A DNA stretch of 64,000 nucleotides from contig CAJNOI010000065.1 in the NCBI GenBank assembly GCA_905250115.1, forward strand, positions 166,055 through 230,054, given 5' to 3'. Of this stretch, positions 50,688 through 62,565 are shown piece after piece. This stretch comes from Adineta steineri (lineage: Eukaryota; Rotifera; Eurotatoria; Adinetida; Adinetidae). A model generated the notes under the pieces. That model saw only the letters and a program-made list of their open reading frames with translations, ran no database searches and had not been told where the DNA came from. Position 1 is the stretch's first letter. Each line of letters begins with the position of its first letter. A program made the translations under genes and the position numbers.

Positions 50688-53065
50688 ATGTCTGACGATG
50701 ATGGAGTTGATAATGATGATTTTAACGACGATTATGATAATGAAGAGGAAGAAGCTGATAATGATATTGAAAATCAATATTATTTTTCCGAAGCATTGAT
50801 GGAAGATGATCTAGACAGTGCTCTTGATAGTTTTAAAAATGTTCTTGCATTAGAAAAAGACAGTGGTACAAAAAGTGATTGGGGTTTTAAAACTCTTGAA
50901 CAATTGGTAAAAATTTATTTGAAAAAAGAAGATTATGAACGAATGTCAACTTATTATAAAGAATTGTAAGTTTATATTTTCATATAGTAAACGAAAGATT
51001 TAATTATAACAATTAGATTAGTGAAATTTTTGAAGATAATCATTATTAAACTAGTAGTTTCATCTATGGAGTAAATGGGCTTAGTGATTGCTTAGTATTT
51101 TACAACTTAATCGTACATAGATTGTATTTTTAGTTATTATTTAAAGAAAGCCTTCACCTTCATAAAACTCTTTAGGGTATTTGCAACACGGTAAAATCTA
51201 TATGTAGATACGATTTTGTACTCTTATTTTAACTACAAGAATACTCATTGTTTCTGCATATTTGCAGTATGTTTCGAGTCCGTACAGCTCTATATCTATG
51301 AATTCATAGGGATTTACCTGGTCGGTCTCGGTTCTGATTATAATGTCCCATCAATTTTCATCTGTTCATTACTTTTTACTTATTTATTTAACCGATATTT
51401 TCAAATAACAAACCAGCTTCTAAATGTCTTTTTGATCTCTAATCTATCCGATCCAAAAAAGTGAATCCAAGTTTTTTCAATCACCATTTACACTATCAGA
51501 GCACTTCGATAGAGTCGACTAAAGTTCACGGAAAGTACAACTCGCCGAGTAGATACTTTTCGTGAACTTCAGTCGACTCTATCGAAGTGCTCTGATAGTG
51601 TAAACGGCGATTGAAAAGTTGGGTTCACTTCCATCGACCAATCTATCCTAAATCTGTAGATTGGCTGTTTCCACCCCGCTGGTACCAGCATTGACTGAGA
51701 GCGCGATGGAAACTAAATGAGATTGAGTGGAAATATGAATAATACTAGTACTATATTTGGTACATTCCTAATGGATTCTATTTAAATTTTAGTGTATTTT
51801 CTTTTTACAAAGTAATAAATTAATATACAGAAATTTATGTTTAAAAATAATCGAATTATTTAGCATCTAAAAAAATATAAAAATCTAAATATTTATTATT
51901 TTTCTGTTAGATTGACATATATAAAATCAGCTGTTACACGAAATGAAAGTGAAAAAACAATCAATAGTATTATTGATCAAGTCTTAACAACTGAAAAATT
52001 AGATCTCATCGAAAATTTTTATGATATAACATTAAACGCATTAAAAGAAGCAAAAAATAATCGTTTATGGTTTAAAGTATATCTCAAATTAGGTAAAATC
52101 TATGAAGAAAAACAAGATTATGTTAAATTACAAAAAATTATTAAAGAATTATATAATTCATGTGAAACACCAGAAGGTTAGAACTTTTAGTTTTTAAATT
52201 AATCGAAAAAAATTATTTTTTCCAGGAATTGATAATCAAAATCGAGGTACACAATTATTAGAAATTTATGCATTAGAAATTCAAATGCATACATCACAAA
52301 AAAATAATAAAAGACTCAAACAATTATATGAAGCATCGTTACATATTAAATCCGCTATTCCTCATCCATTGATAATGGGTTTGTTTTTCTTCTGAATTTA
52401 GATCAAAACAAAACATTTTTTTTTTCTTAGGTGTAATACGTGAATGTGGTGGTAAAATGCATTTACGTGAACAAGAATATGATAAAGCTCATACAGATTT
52501 CTTTGAAGCATTTAAAAATTATGATGAACCTGGTTCACCACGTCGTATAACATGTTTAAAATATCTTGTACTTGCTAATATGCTTATGCGTTCAACAATT
52601 AATCCATTTGATTCACCTGAAGCTAAACCATATAAAGATAATCCTGATATTCAAGCCATGACAAATCTTATTAATGCTTATCAAAATAATAATATCAAAG
52701 AATTTGAAGTAATTTTACATAAAAATCGACAATCAATTCTCGATGATCAATTTGTTCGTGAACTTATCGATATACTCCGACGTTCAATACGTACATCAGT
52801 TTTAATTCGATTAATAAAACCCTATACGAAAATACATATGAAATTTATTGCAACTGAATTAAATATTAGTATTGATGACGTTGAAAATTTATTAATAACG
52901 TGTATACTCGATCAAACAATTCAAGGAAAAATTGATCAAATCAATAATATACTTGAAATTGATCAACAAGAAAATATTCAAGGTATACATCGTTATCAAG
53001 CTATAACAAAAATAGCTACGAATTTACAAACTATTCAACATACGATTATACAACGAATTTCTTAA
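50688..53065 (+). CDS. COPS2: COP9 signalosome subunit 2 (CSN2/Alien)
   Basis: PCI-domain subunit of the COP9 signalosome, which removes NEDD8 from cullins. Exons: 50688-50966, 51912 to about 52178, about 52225-52378 and about 52431-53065. The N terminus is acidic ([20 protein letters not shown]) and leads into [19 protein letters not shown]-like helices follow with [40 protein letters not shown] and [15 protein letters not shown]. The nearly invariant [20 protein letters not shown] and [16 protein letters not shown] precede the C-terminal PCI/winged-helix region ([20 protein letters not shown]). Length and order match CSN2 throughout, with no break. Intron 1 is 945 bp and contains a foldback element; the others are about 50 bp. 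A polypyrimidine-AG (TTTCAG) ends 1 bp before the ATG and another (TATTCTAG) 19 bp upstream, suggesting a spliced leader or 5'UTR intron. Confidence 0.97.
51450..51639. mobile_element. Near-perfect foldback element in CSN2 intron 1, 9-bp target duplication
   Basis: Two arms of about 70 bp pair almost perfectly: AAGTGAATCCAAG, TTACACTATCAGAGCACTTC and GATAGAGTCGACT on the left (51459-51530) recur reverse-complemented at about 51555-51630. The loop between them is about 30 bp. AATCTATCC occurs at 51441-51449 and again at 51640-51648, compatible with a 9-bp target duplication, as made by Mutator-like elements. Very low divergence between arms suggests recent insertion or gene conversion. No coding sequence. 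Confidence 0.75.
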
Positions 53066-53749
53066 TTTTCGATTTTTCTTTTATTATTTTTTAAATCAAG
53101 ATTATATTTTTGTTTGAATTAAAATGTATTTTGTTTGTTGTGTTCAAATATAAACGAGAAAGAAAACAAACGATGATATTTTTTTATTATTTTGGTTTAA
53201 AATAAAAACAAATTATAATTACAGGCACGTTTTGATGATTATCATAATTTATCGATTTGATGTCAACGAGTGATTAGCCCACGCGACATCGTGAATCATG
53301 GATAAAAAAACAATCTATATAATTTATTTTGTTGACTAGAAATACTCTTTACTTTCAAGCATCGTCACAGCTGCTTCGTTATTTTTGTTATTGCGTTCTA
53401 TCTTTTTTATGTTAAAAACAATATACTCATTATAATAAAACTTTATTTACTCAGCGTTGATGATATGATCGTATATATCCAATATCATATTCAAACACTT
53501 ATTTTTCTTCTCTATAGGGTTTTTTTTGGTAGGTTTACCTTTCGTTTTTTTTGAAAAACGAAATATGATTACACACGATGTGTAGACATGATCAAACGCA
53601 TGTTCGAACTGTGTACTTAAATTAAAAGAGGAAAAAAAAGAAGAAAAAAAAGGCGTTTTGGAGGTAGTGGTTATTTATCTCATTCTATCGTTGTTCTTTT
53701 TTTTATTATACGGGTTGAATCGATTTAAGAATAGATTTTTATTATAATA
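53066..53749. other. Intergenic between CSN2 and pyruvate kinase
   Basis: CSN2 3'UTR and pyruvate kinase promoter region, AT-rich, with an A/G-rich stretch at 53625-53650. Nothing else recognised. Confidence 0.4.
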
Positions 53750-56700
53750 ATGGATGATAATTCGACAAATAAAAATATGGCAACATCAAATAACAATTCC
53801 AAGGTTTCATATTCAAGTGATTGGCAACATGCTATGCAGGTTAGTGTAAGTTTTATTTTATATTTCATTCATGTAGAATAACAGTATTTATGCGAGTTAT
53901 TTATGCTTATCTTTTATCTATACATATTTTACCAGTCCTCTGTTTCAACTAGGTGACTGGTAGTTTATACTTATATATGCACGTTGTTATTGTTAGGACA
54001 GTACAGACAATATTAACATTATTTTGATAAATTTTATTAATATTTCATGATTTCATTGTTTATAATTTTTTTATTGGTAAAAATATTCGAAAATAAGAAA
54101 TAAAATTAATTTTCAACCATCCATTTAAATCAAGAATAAGAGCCAATAAAACTTGTTGTTCTGGGTATAAAAAAAACCTTCAATAGTGCAATTTAACACG
54201 TGTTAGAAATATTTCTTTCGCGTTCTTCCCGATTCGAGATATCTGACTGATTTATTATCTAATATATGTGTATATATTTATATATATATTTTAATGAGTC
54301 AGCCATATAATACAATAAATAATATCACGCCCTTATTTTCTACTGTTTTTGATGAATAAATAGATATGCGGTATAAGATAAACATACTTATTTTTCTTTA
54401 TTTAAAAATTATTTAGATGGATTTACGAGGTAAACTTAAAAACGAACTGAAACAAAAAGATCCAAATAATCGATTATATTATCAAAATCAATCATTTGCC
54501 GAAACAGCCGTGAATGCTCTTGAACAACGAACATTACTCGATGTTGATTCCGAACCGTAAATTAAACAAATTTTTACTTATATATCTACATAAATGCATT
54601 TTTTGTCTTTATATTAATCTAGATGGAATACTCGACATACAAGTATTATTTGTACTCTAGGTATAGTTCAATATATATAATAGTTCGCGAAAAAAACAAC
54701 CTTTGAAAAACTTTTTTCAGGGCCTGCATCACAAAGTGTCGACATGCTTACAAAAATGATACATGCTGGAATGAATGTTGCTCGACTTAATTTTTCTCAT
54801 GGATCATATGAAGTATAAATTAGAAGATAATATCAAATTTGAAACATATTTTTTTTCTTTCGATCTTATTTAGTATCATCAAACAAGTATTGAAAATGTT
54901 CGTATTGCTGAAAAACTTACTGAATCAACAGGGCAATTACGAACTATTGCAATTGCATTAGATACAAAAGGACCAGAAATTCGAACAGGTGTTCTTGCTG
55001 CAGTAAGATAATTTTGATTGTAAAAATAGAATAAAAATAGAAAATGTAATTTGTTTAGGGTGTTAACAGTGAACTTGATCTTCAAACTGGAATGACTGTT
55101 CGTATAACAACAGATGAATCATTTGTTGAAAAATGTACAAAAGATAATTTATATGTTGATTACAAAAATATAGTTAAAGTTATAAAAGCCAAGAATCGAA
55201 TTTTTATTGATGATGGTCTTATTTCATTATTAGTTAAAACTGTTGGTTAGTAGGAAAAGTTATTCTTAATTTTTTGAAAATCTTATTGCTATTTATATAT
55301 TTTTTAGGAGATAATTATCTTGATTGTGAAGTAGAAAATGGAGGTTTCTTAGGTAGTCGTAAAGGCGTTAATCTACCTGGTGTTCCTGTTGATTTACCAG
55401 CTGTATCAGAAAAAGACAAACAAGATCTTGAATTTGCTATTACACATGATGTGAATATTTTCCGATAAGAAGATTATAATTATTTACTTTTTTAATTTGT
55501 AGCTTGATATGGTTTTTGCAAGTTTTATTCGTGATGCTGAAGGTATTCGTACAATACGTGCATTCCTTGGTGAAAAAGGAAAAGATATGAAAATTATTGC
55601 TAAAATTGAAAATCATCAAGGAATTCAAAAGTATATATATGAATATAATTATTTGATAAGATAATTTGTTTGCTTTCTTTTTAGTTTTGATGAAATTCTT
55701 CAAGAAGCTGATGGTATTATGGTTGCACGTGGTGATATGGGTATTGAAATTCCACCACAGAAAGTTTTTGTTGCACAAAAAATGATGATTGCAAAATGTA
55801 ATCAAGCCGGTAAACCAGTTATTTGTGCTACACAAGTAAAATTTATTTATATATATCAAAGAAAAAAACGATTTTAATATGAATTTTGTAATTAGATGTT
55901 AGAAAGTATGATTAAAAATCCTCGTGCAACTCGTGCTGAAGTCAGTGATGTTGCTAATGCTGTTATGGATAATGCTGATTGTATCATGTTATCTGGTGAA
56001 ACAGCAAAAGGAAAATATCCTGTACAATGTATTCAATTAATGCATGATGTGAGTAGAAGGATTATTATTTCTATAAACAAATTTGTAAATCTATTTTAGA
56101 TTGCTCGTGAAGCTGAAGCATGTTTATTTCATCGTGAACTTTTCGAAAATCTTCTTTATTTTACTAAACCACCACTAGTAAGATAAACAAAATATATCAT
56201 TTTTATTTTTTCATAATTTATTTTATTAAGGATCAAATGCAGTCATCAGCAATTGCAGCAGTTGAAGCAGCTTTTCGAAGTTTTGCTTCTATCATTGTTG
56301 TTCTTACTCATTCCGGAGAGTAAGATATTTATTGAATCAATAGATGTATATCTATAAGAATAAAATTTCTTTATAGATCAGCTCGACTTATTGCACAATA
56401 TCGTCCACGTGCTGTAATTATGGCAGTAACTCGATCAATACATACAGCTAGAAAAATGCATCTATATCGTGCTTGTTGTCCTGTTTATGTAAATGGTAAA
56501 TCATATTTTTAAATTTTATAATCATAAGAAATACATATTTTTAACTATTTTCTTCTAGCTCCACGAAGTAAGTGATCAATTTTTCGTGTATTGATTTTTC
56601 ATGCTCAGCTTGCTTTCTTCTTTTTTTTTAATTAACCAGTAAAAGATTTACCAAATGATTATTTTAATAATCGTAAGCTAATTAATAAAAGTTTATATTA

Positions 56701-57095
56701 TATATATTAATCTTTATATCTTTTTGTTTTTATTTTAGGTCAAGACGCAAAAAGTAATTAAAAATAATAATATGAATTATGAAGTTTTATATTATTATTG
56801 TAGATTTGGAAGCTGAAGTACAAGCAGGATTTAAACAACATAATATTTCAACAAAACAAGCATTAGCTATGAGTGATTGGTTACTTGATGTTGATGCACG
56901 TGTTATTGATGCAATTAAAATTGCTAAAGATCGTGGTTTCTGTTCGACTGGCGATGCTGTTATTGTTGTAACTGGATGGGTAATTTATTATTTTTATCTC
57001 AATACTTATATATATTTATTGAATTCATATTTCTTTTTTTCTAGCGACCGGGTTATGGCACAACGAATACATTACGTATTATTTATGCCGAATAA
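53750..57095 (+). CDS. Pyruvate kinase
   Basis: Glycolytic enzyme converting phosphoenolpyruvate and ADP to pyruvate and ATP in the cytosol. First exon 53750-53839 ([20 protein letters not shown]) is variable, second starts at 54417. Catalytic landmarks: [36 protein letters not shown] (substrate Arg), [12 protein letters not shown], the B domain, [32 protein letters not shown] (catalytic Lys), [19 protein letters not shown] (Mg-binding Glu/Asp), [20 protein letters not shown], and [12 protein letters not shown]. The C-terminal regulatory domain ends [16 protein letters not shown]. Three tiny exons lie at 56559-56567 (9 nt), 56640-56672 (33 nt) and 56739-56753 (15 nt); they join in frame to give [20 protein letters not shown] before LEAEVQAGF. 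Intron 1 is 577 bp, the rest short. All functional residues appear intact. Isozyme class cannot be assigned because the organism likely has few paralogues. Confidence 0.96.
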
Positions 57096-57344
57096 ATTTA
57101 TGATTAATCTAAATATGTTTGCGTTTTTATGAAATACATTTTAAGGTCAACCTATTTTATTTTTTGTATTTCATTTTCTTTTCAACAAATATATATCAAC
57201 ATATGAAATTAATAAAAAAAATATAATATCGTTAAATATTCGCACTTAAACCACTTGATAAATATGAATAGAGAAGAAATATTTTTCCAAATTGTAGGTA
57301 ATTTATTTTTACACATATTCAGTGTTTTATCTAGGTTTTTTCCT

Positions 57345-57480
57345 TTCGAGAGTGCGATAGCGATTTCCAGGAGGGCGAAAACCTGATTTCTGGAGGGAAA
57401 ATACATAGTATAAGCACAAAAATTTCAATTTTCGGGAGGGCAAAATCGATCTCCGGGAGGGCGCCGCCATCCCTGCCCTT
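57345..57480. mobile_element. Degenerate element with repeated GGAGGGC words
   Basis: Four related words follow each other at about 20-45-bp intervals: TTTCCAGGAGGGCGAAAACC, TTTCTGGAGGGAAAAT, TTTTCGGGAGGGCAAAATCG and TCTCCGGGAGGGCGCCGCC. Composition differs sharply from the AT-rich surroundings and resembles 39641-39790. No TIR or target duplication could be fixed, so this is a decayed element by analogy only. Confidence 0.35.
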
Positions 57481-58169
57481 CCTCTATGTAAATCACTGTA
57501 CATATTCGAAATGAAAGCATTATGAAAACTAACTTGACCCAAACGAGTGTTTTGTAATACTATACTTCTACAATGTTATAAATGACTATATACAGCTTTT
57601 CGTATTGTTATGTTCATAGATATTCATATTTGATTTGTGATAAAACTCCAGTGCGAGTGTTGTTTTGAATTTTTAACACTAAGGATTTTATCAAAATTCT
57701 GTTCCTATCAGATTCTATGAGACTCGTCAAAACAGCTACTTTTTGCTGACTTTTATTATGATAATTGTCAATGAATTGCAGTAGGTATTTACTTTTTGAT
57801 TAAATGCTTTTGATCATTCTCAATTATTATCAAACTAAACTTGGATTCTATAGATTTTTAAAAAGAAGGAAAATTTCTTTTTATTTAAAACTTTATAGTT
57901 TATAGTATTACTTTGGTGATCAATCTATTATTTAATATAAATACTGATGTTCATAATAAAATACAATATTTAATTGAATTAGCGTAAGATGATTTTGCTG
58001 GACTATTACAGTTCGAATTATGATTGTAATTTATTGGAAAATAAACACTTCATCGAATGATCGAAACTTTTAATTCATGTATATATATAAATTAGGGTTT
58101 ATAACACAATAAATTCTCGATTCACATTATTTTACAACTTTCATTTGTTTTTGTACACTATTATCTGTA

Positions 58170-58344
58170 CAGGAGCGGATCAAGCATTTCCATGAGAGGG
58201 TGGCGGTTTACAAAAAAAAGTAGAAAGTACTATTATTTTTTAGGAGAAACCTATAGTGTTCTAACTGTTTTCAATTTTTGTCAAAGTATCAATTTTCGAG
58301 GGGGTATCGGTCGCCGGTTCGCCGAATAGCCAGATCCGCCACTG
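58170..58344. mobile_element. hAT-like MITE copy 2
   Basis: 175-bp element that begins CAGGAGCGGATCAAGC and ends CCAGATCCGCCACTG. It is flanked by a perfect 8-bp target duplication, TATCTGTA at 58162-58169 and 58345-58352. The interior has a G-rich segment (GAGAGGGTGGCGG and GAGGGGGTATCGGTCGCCGG) as in the copy at 7675. No coding sequence. It lies between pyruvate kinase and the zinc-finger gene. Confidence 0.88.
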
Positions 58345-58352
58345 TATCTGTA

Positions 58353-59406
58353 AGAATTCAATATTTGTACGATCAGCAATCGTTGATTTTAGATTAATTA
58401 TTAATAATTAGTTTAAATTTCATATTCATTTCTTTCATCATCCATATTAATGAAGTTGGCTATATGGATAATTCAACTTTTCGCGTTGATGTTTTAGTTG
58501 AATATACATTGACATGTCTAGGTCTATTTTTTATGGAATCATAATACTGTTTTTCATCTTTAACATTATTTTATCTGTCAGACATTAATAAAAATTTCTT
58601 TTTTTTGATGACATTATCATTTTAAGATATTACACAAACGAATCTATTTATTCAAATGAAACATAACGATGAAGCTTAAGTATTAAATTCTATTACTCAG
58701 TACATTGTAATCAATATCGTATATTTGTCTATTACTTAAAAAATATATCAACATTGAACTTTTCATCTTGTTTTTTCTTCATACTTATCAACGACAAGAT
58801 GTCTATGTATAAATAATTATAGAATTTTTTATTATTTTTCTACTTGCCCTAATGAATAGAAAATGACGAATAACCTGGAGAAAATTAATAACCATTTAAC
58901 TAATAAATCGAATAACAATATTCAATTTCTTTTTCTAGCAGCTGCTCATCTTACCGACAATGGATAAAAGTTAAATGAATTGAACATAATCATCCAATGA
59001 TGATGAATAATCTCAATTATCGAAAGAAATAAAGTCAACAGCCAATAACAACATTTTTCTCTCTCTCTATCACTTAAAGAAGAAGACGACGACGACGAAT
59101 TTTTTCCCTCTTTTTTTTTCTTCTTCTTCGATACTTATTCTCAACCAATGAAATGTTAACATCTATTACTTTCTTGCTGAGTTGCAAGATGACGACCATT
59201 CATCAATATTATTTGAAGTTGAATACTATTTCTCACTAGTTTTAACCTGTTGTAATTTTTCTTTGTCGGCAATTGTCTGACATCAAATAAGACACGTTTA
59301 GTCAATTGTCTTCCTTAGCAGGCCATAACAATTATTATAAATTCTCTCTTCAATATATATATGTACATATATATATATATGGCACCACTTGTTTAAAATA
59401 TACAAT
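58353..59406. other. Upstream region of the GFI1-like gene
   Basis: About 1 kb of AT-rich DNA with a (GAC/GAA)n-like tract at 59080-59100, a T/TTC tract at 59106-59128, and an alternating TATATA stretch at 59353-59380 just before the start codon. It presumably holds the promoter. No other gene seen; 57096-57344 and 57481-58161 are likewise empty. Confidence 0.4.
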
Positions 59407-60783
59407 ATGTCATCGATCTTTCCAACTTGGTTCGCCGATACAATGTTGCTTCATCGAAAAAGTTTCCTATCCGAACAATCCAATGAAGATTTAGCTGAAC
59501 GTTTAAAATATTTACTTGGTGTACAATATTATGCTAGTATATTAACACCACCATCAACAACATCGGAACATATTAAAGAAGAAGATGATGATGACGACGA
59601 TGATGAAGATGATAATGATGATGATGGTATGGATGAATTAGAAACAACAATTGAATCAACAAATCATCCATACAGATGTAATGAATGTAATAAAGATTTT
59701 TCTACATCTCATGGTCTTGAAGTTCATGTACGACGTACACATTCATCTGATGTTCGACCTTATTCATGTGATCTTTGTTCGAAAACATTTAGTCATAGTT
59801 TATCACTTGCACAACATCGAACAACTCATACACAAGAACGATGTTTTCAATGTAAAATATGTGGAAAATCTTTTAAACGTTCATCAACATTATCAACACA
59901 TTTATTAATACATTCGGATACACGACCATATTCATGTGCACATTGTGGAAAACGTTTTCATCAAAAATCTGATATGAAAAAACATACATATATTCATACA
60001 GGTAATTATTCTTTTCGTTTCTTTTTTTCTTCTTTGCTTTTCCCAATCTCAGTAAAAGCATTAAATGATCAATGTCAATCAGTTAGATTAGCTCTGATGA
60101 CATATTGATATCGATTTTGAAACGAAAACGATGATGACGATGCCATGATACAATTAACCAGATGTCAGAGTTTCTCTAGAGAAAGCGTGATGATGACCAT
60201 TTTAAACATTGATAGGATTCATGTTAAATATGCACACTTAAAGATGGAGAATGAAAAAAAAAAGACGAACTCGTCTAATAAATGGTTACTGACATAGGCG
60301 CATGATTTTCACACATATTCACTTTTCCTTTTTTTTTTCTTCAATTGTCGAATCTCATGAGATTAAACGGATCCTATATATGTATGTTATCTTTCTTTTG
60401 TCTAGTTGTATTGATCCGTCAAGTTAAAATAATCAAGGGAAATTGATATAACTAGTTCTTTTTTTTATTTTTTTTTAGGAGAAAAACCACATAAATGTAT
60501 TGTATGTGGTAAAGCTTTTTCTCAATCATCAAATTTGATTACACATAGTCGAAAACATACGGGATATAAACCATTTCAATGTCATAAATGTTTACGTGCA
60601 TTTCAACGTAAAGTTGATTTACGTCGTCATATTGATACACAACATGGTGCAGAACATATACATGATAATTTATCTTTAAAAACAAAATTTATTGATAAAC
60701 AAGAAAACAGTAATTCAACAATAAATACAGCAAAATATGGCCCAATTGGATCATTGATTCAAGAACTTGCAGCTCGACATTAA
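59407..60783 (+). CDS. GFI1/Senseless-type C2H2 zinc-finger transcription factor
   Basis: Predicted sequence-specific nuclear repressor of the GFI1/Senseless group, which acts in sensory-neuron and blood-cell fate in other animals. Two coding exons, 59407-60001 and 60479-60783. Six C2H2 fingers: [98 protein letters not shown] and [19 protein letters not shown]. Finger order and helix residues match GFI1 finger by finger, including the linker EKPHKC at the splice junction. The N-terminal part is short (about 90 residues), has a long Asp/Glu run (about 59578-59628) and no obvious SNAG motif (M-P-R-S-F-L-V-K) at the start. The ATG at 59407 is the second in frame; the first, at 59389, lies right after the TATATA tract. 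An extra 5' exon supplying a SNAG domain is possible. Confidence 0.92.
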
Positions 60784-62088
60784 CCCTTTAAAAATGACTA
60801 ACTAATTAAATTGACTTTGCATGATTATTAGTATTTTTTTTTTGTTTTTCCTTTCTTCTTTCTGTATAAAATGATCATCCATATGTTAATGTGTCATATT
60901 GAAAGGCGGTGAAGACGGAAAGTGTGAGCAACCATCTGGATAAGAAAAAAAAATCTTGATTGAGGTGGTGTTTTATTATGCATTACAAACCTAGCACGAA
61001 AGATTATTAATTTCACATGAATTCTGTGACTAAAACTCATTTATAACCTTATTTTCTATATATTCAATACTATGTCTGTTAATCATACAAACAATAGTCA
61101 ACTTCTATATATTTTTTAACTACTAGTGTCGACTTCTTTTCTTTTTCTCTTCGCCATATTGTATTGCTTTACTGTTCAATTTCGATGTGTTATCTTTCTT
61201 AATGATAATATGATGTCAAATGAAAAAATAAAAATAAATGCTTGCGGCATGAAACACGTGAATTGTTCATATCGCGGCTTGAAATCAAAAGATTACTCTT
61301 ACACATATATATTTTTCTTTCTCTCCAGCAGGTGTTGAACACGAGCATACGTGATCATCCCTATCCTTACAATATGGTGAACTGTTACTGATCGAATTGT
61401 GAAAAAAAAGAAATTGACAAGTTATCATTTGAGATCCTTCAGGCAGTTTAAATAGACAAAAAAAAATGCAAAATGCCATTTGCTCTATGTTGCTTGTGGG
61501 TGAAGAAACCTTGTTAAATTAACAAAATGATAATTAAGAATTATAGATATTCTCGTAACATTGATCGTTCATTTAACGTAATAATATATATATCGACTCA
61601 AGAGAAAAAGTCAAGCCTTGAGGGTGAATACATATGATAATAAAATCTACAGGTTCTTGAATTTATGTTTTTTTCATCATCCGTTCGCTCAGAAAAAGCA
61701 ATCATCAACGATTTGAGTCCCTTGTGTATGTCGAACAGCTAACGTTTCTTTTAGCTTACGAGACAATCGTGTTTTTTCTTCTTCTCTTACCAAGAAAATA
61801 AAGATGGAATATGTCACATATGAGACTAGCGATAGTAGAACAGTTTAATGTTCGAGATGAATCAATGATTAAGTTAACCAAACATGATGATTATATTTAT
61901 TCGTCGAGGCTCACACTAAATATGTTAAGAAACAAATTTATTTAATGAATTGATTAGTTTCCTCAGAAGATTGTCAGAATTTTATAAAAATGAATATGCC
62001 TGTAAAATCTATCTGATACATTATAAATGTGCTAGATAATGCTAGTTCAGTAGTATGAATCATTGTTTCAATTAGAAGAAAGATAGTG
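60784..62088. other. Intergenic, 3' side of GFI1-like gene
   Basis: Convergent intergenic region between the zinc-finger gene and ribosomal protein P0. It holds the zinc-finger 3'UTR and no recognisable gene or repeat before the MITE at 62089. Confidence 0.4.
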
Positions 62089-62233
62089 CAGTGGCGGATT
62101 TAGAGGTGGGCGATGGAGATTGTCGCCCCTCCTTCAGAAATTTTTTACAGCAAAAATAGGTTCACACTACTTCGACTGGACTCAAAAATAGTTTTTAACC
62201 GAAATCGCCCCTCTCTTCCAAGATCCGTCACTG
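62089..62233. mobile_element. hAT-like MITE copy 3
   Basis: 145-bp element that begins CAGTGGCGGATTTAGAGG and ends CAAGATCCGTCACTG. A perfect 8-bp target duplication, AGATAGTG, flanks it (62081-62088 and 62234-62241). Internal blocks GTCGCCCCTCCTTCAG and CGAAATCGCCCCTCTCTTCC are the reverse complement of the type of sequence inside copy 1 (ATTTTTTACAGCAAAAATAG is shared in inverse form with 7735-7760). No coding sequence. Convergent 3' ends of the two neighbouring genes surround it. Confidence 0.9.
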
Positions 62234-62565
62234 AGATAGTGAGTTCATAGGTCGATTTCAATAACTAAGTATGACTTTAAAATTACCAGAAAATAACTTA
62301 TAGTATATGAACTGTTTGATTTTATATCGAATATTTATTCTATCAAAAGATTTCAAAGAATTATCTTGAAAACTATTATACATATTTTTCTTATTCTTGT
62401 TTCAAAAACTGTTCTTTATTTATCATTTGCTTTTTGATGATGTAATATTTTTGTTTCTTATTATGCCAAATAAAAAAAAATGCAGAAGACAAAAATAACA
62501 GATGACAATATTGGCACATTAAAATGACGATAAATATTTTCAAAAACGAATTCTTTTGTTTTTGT

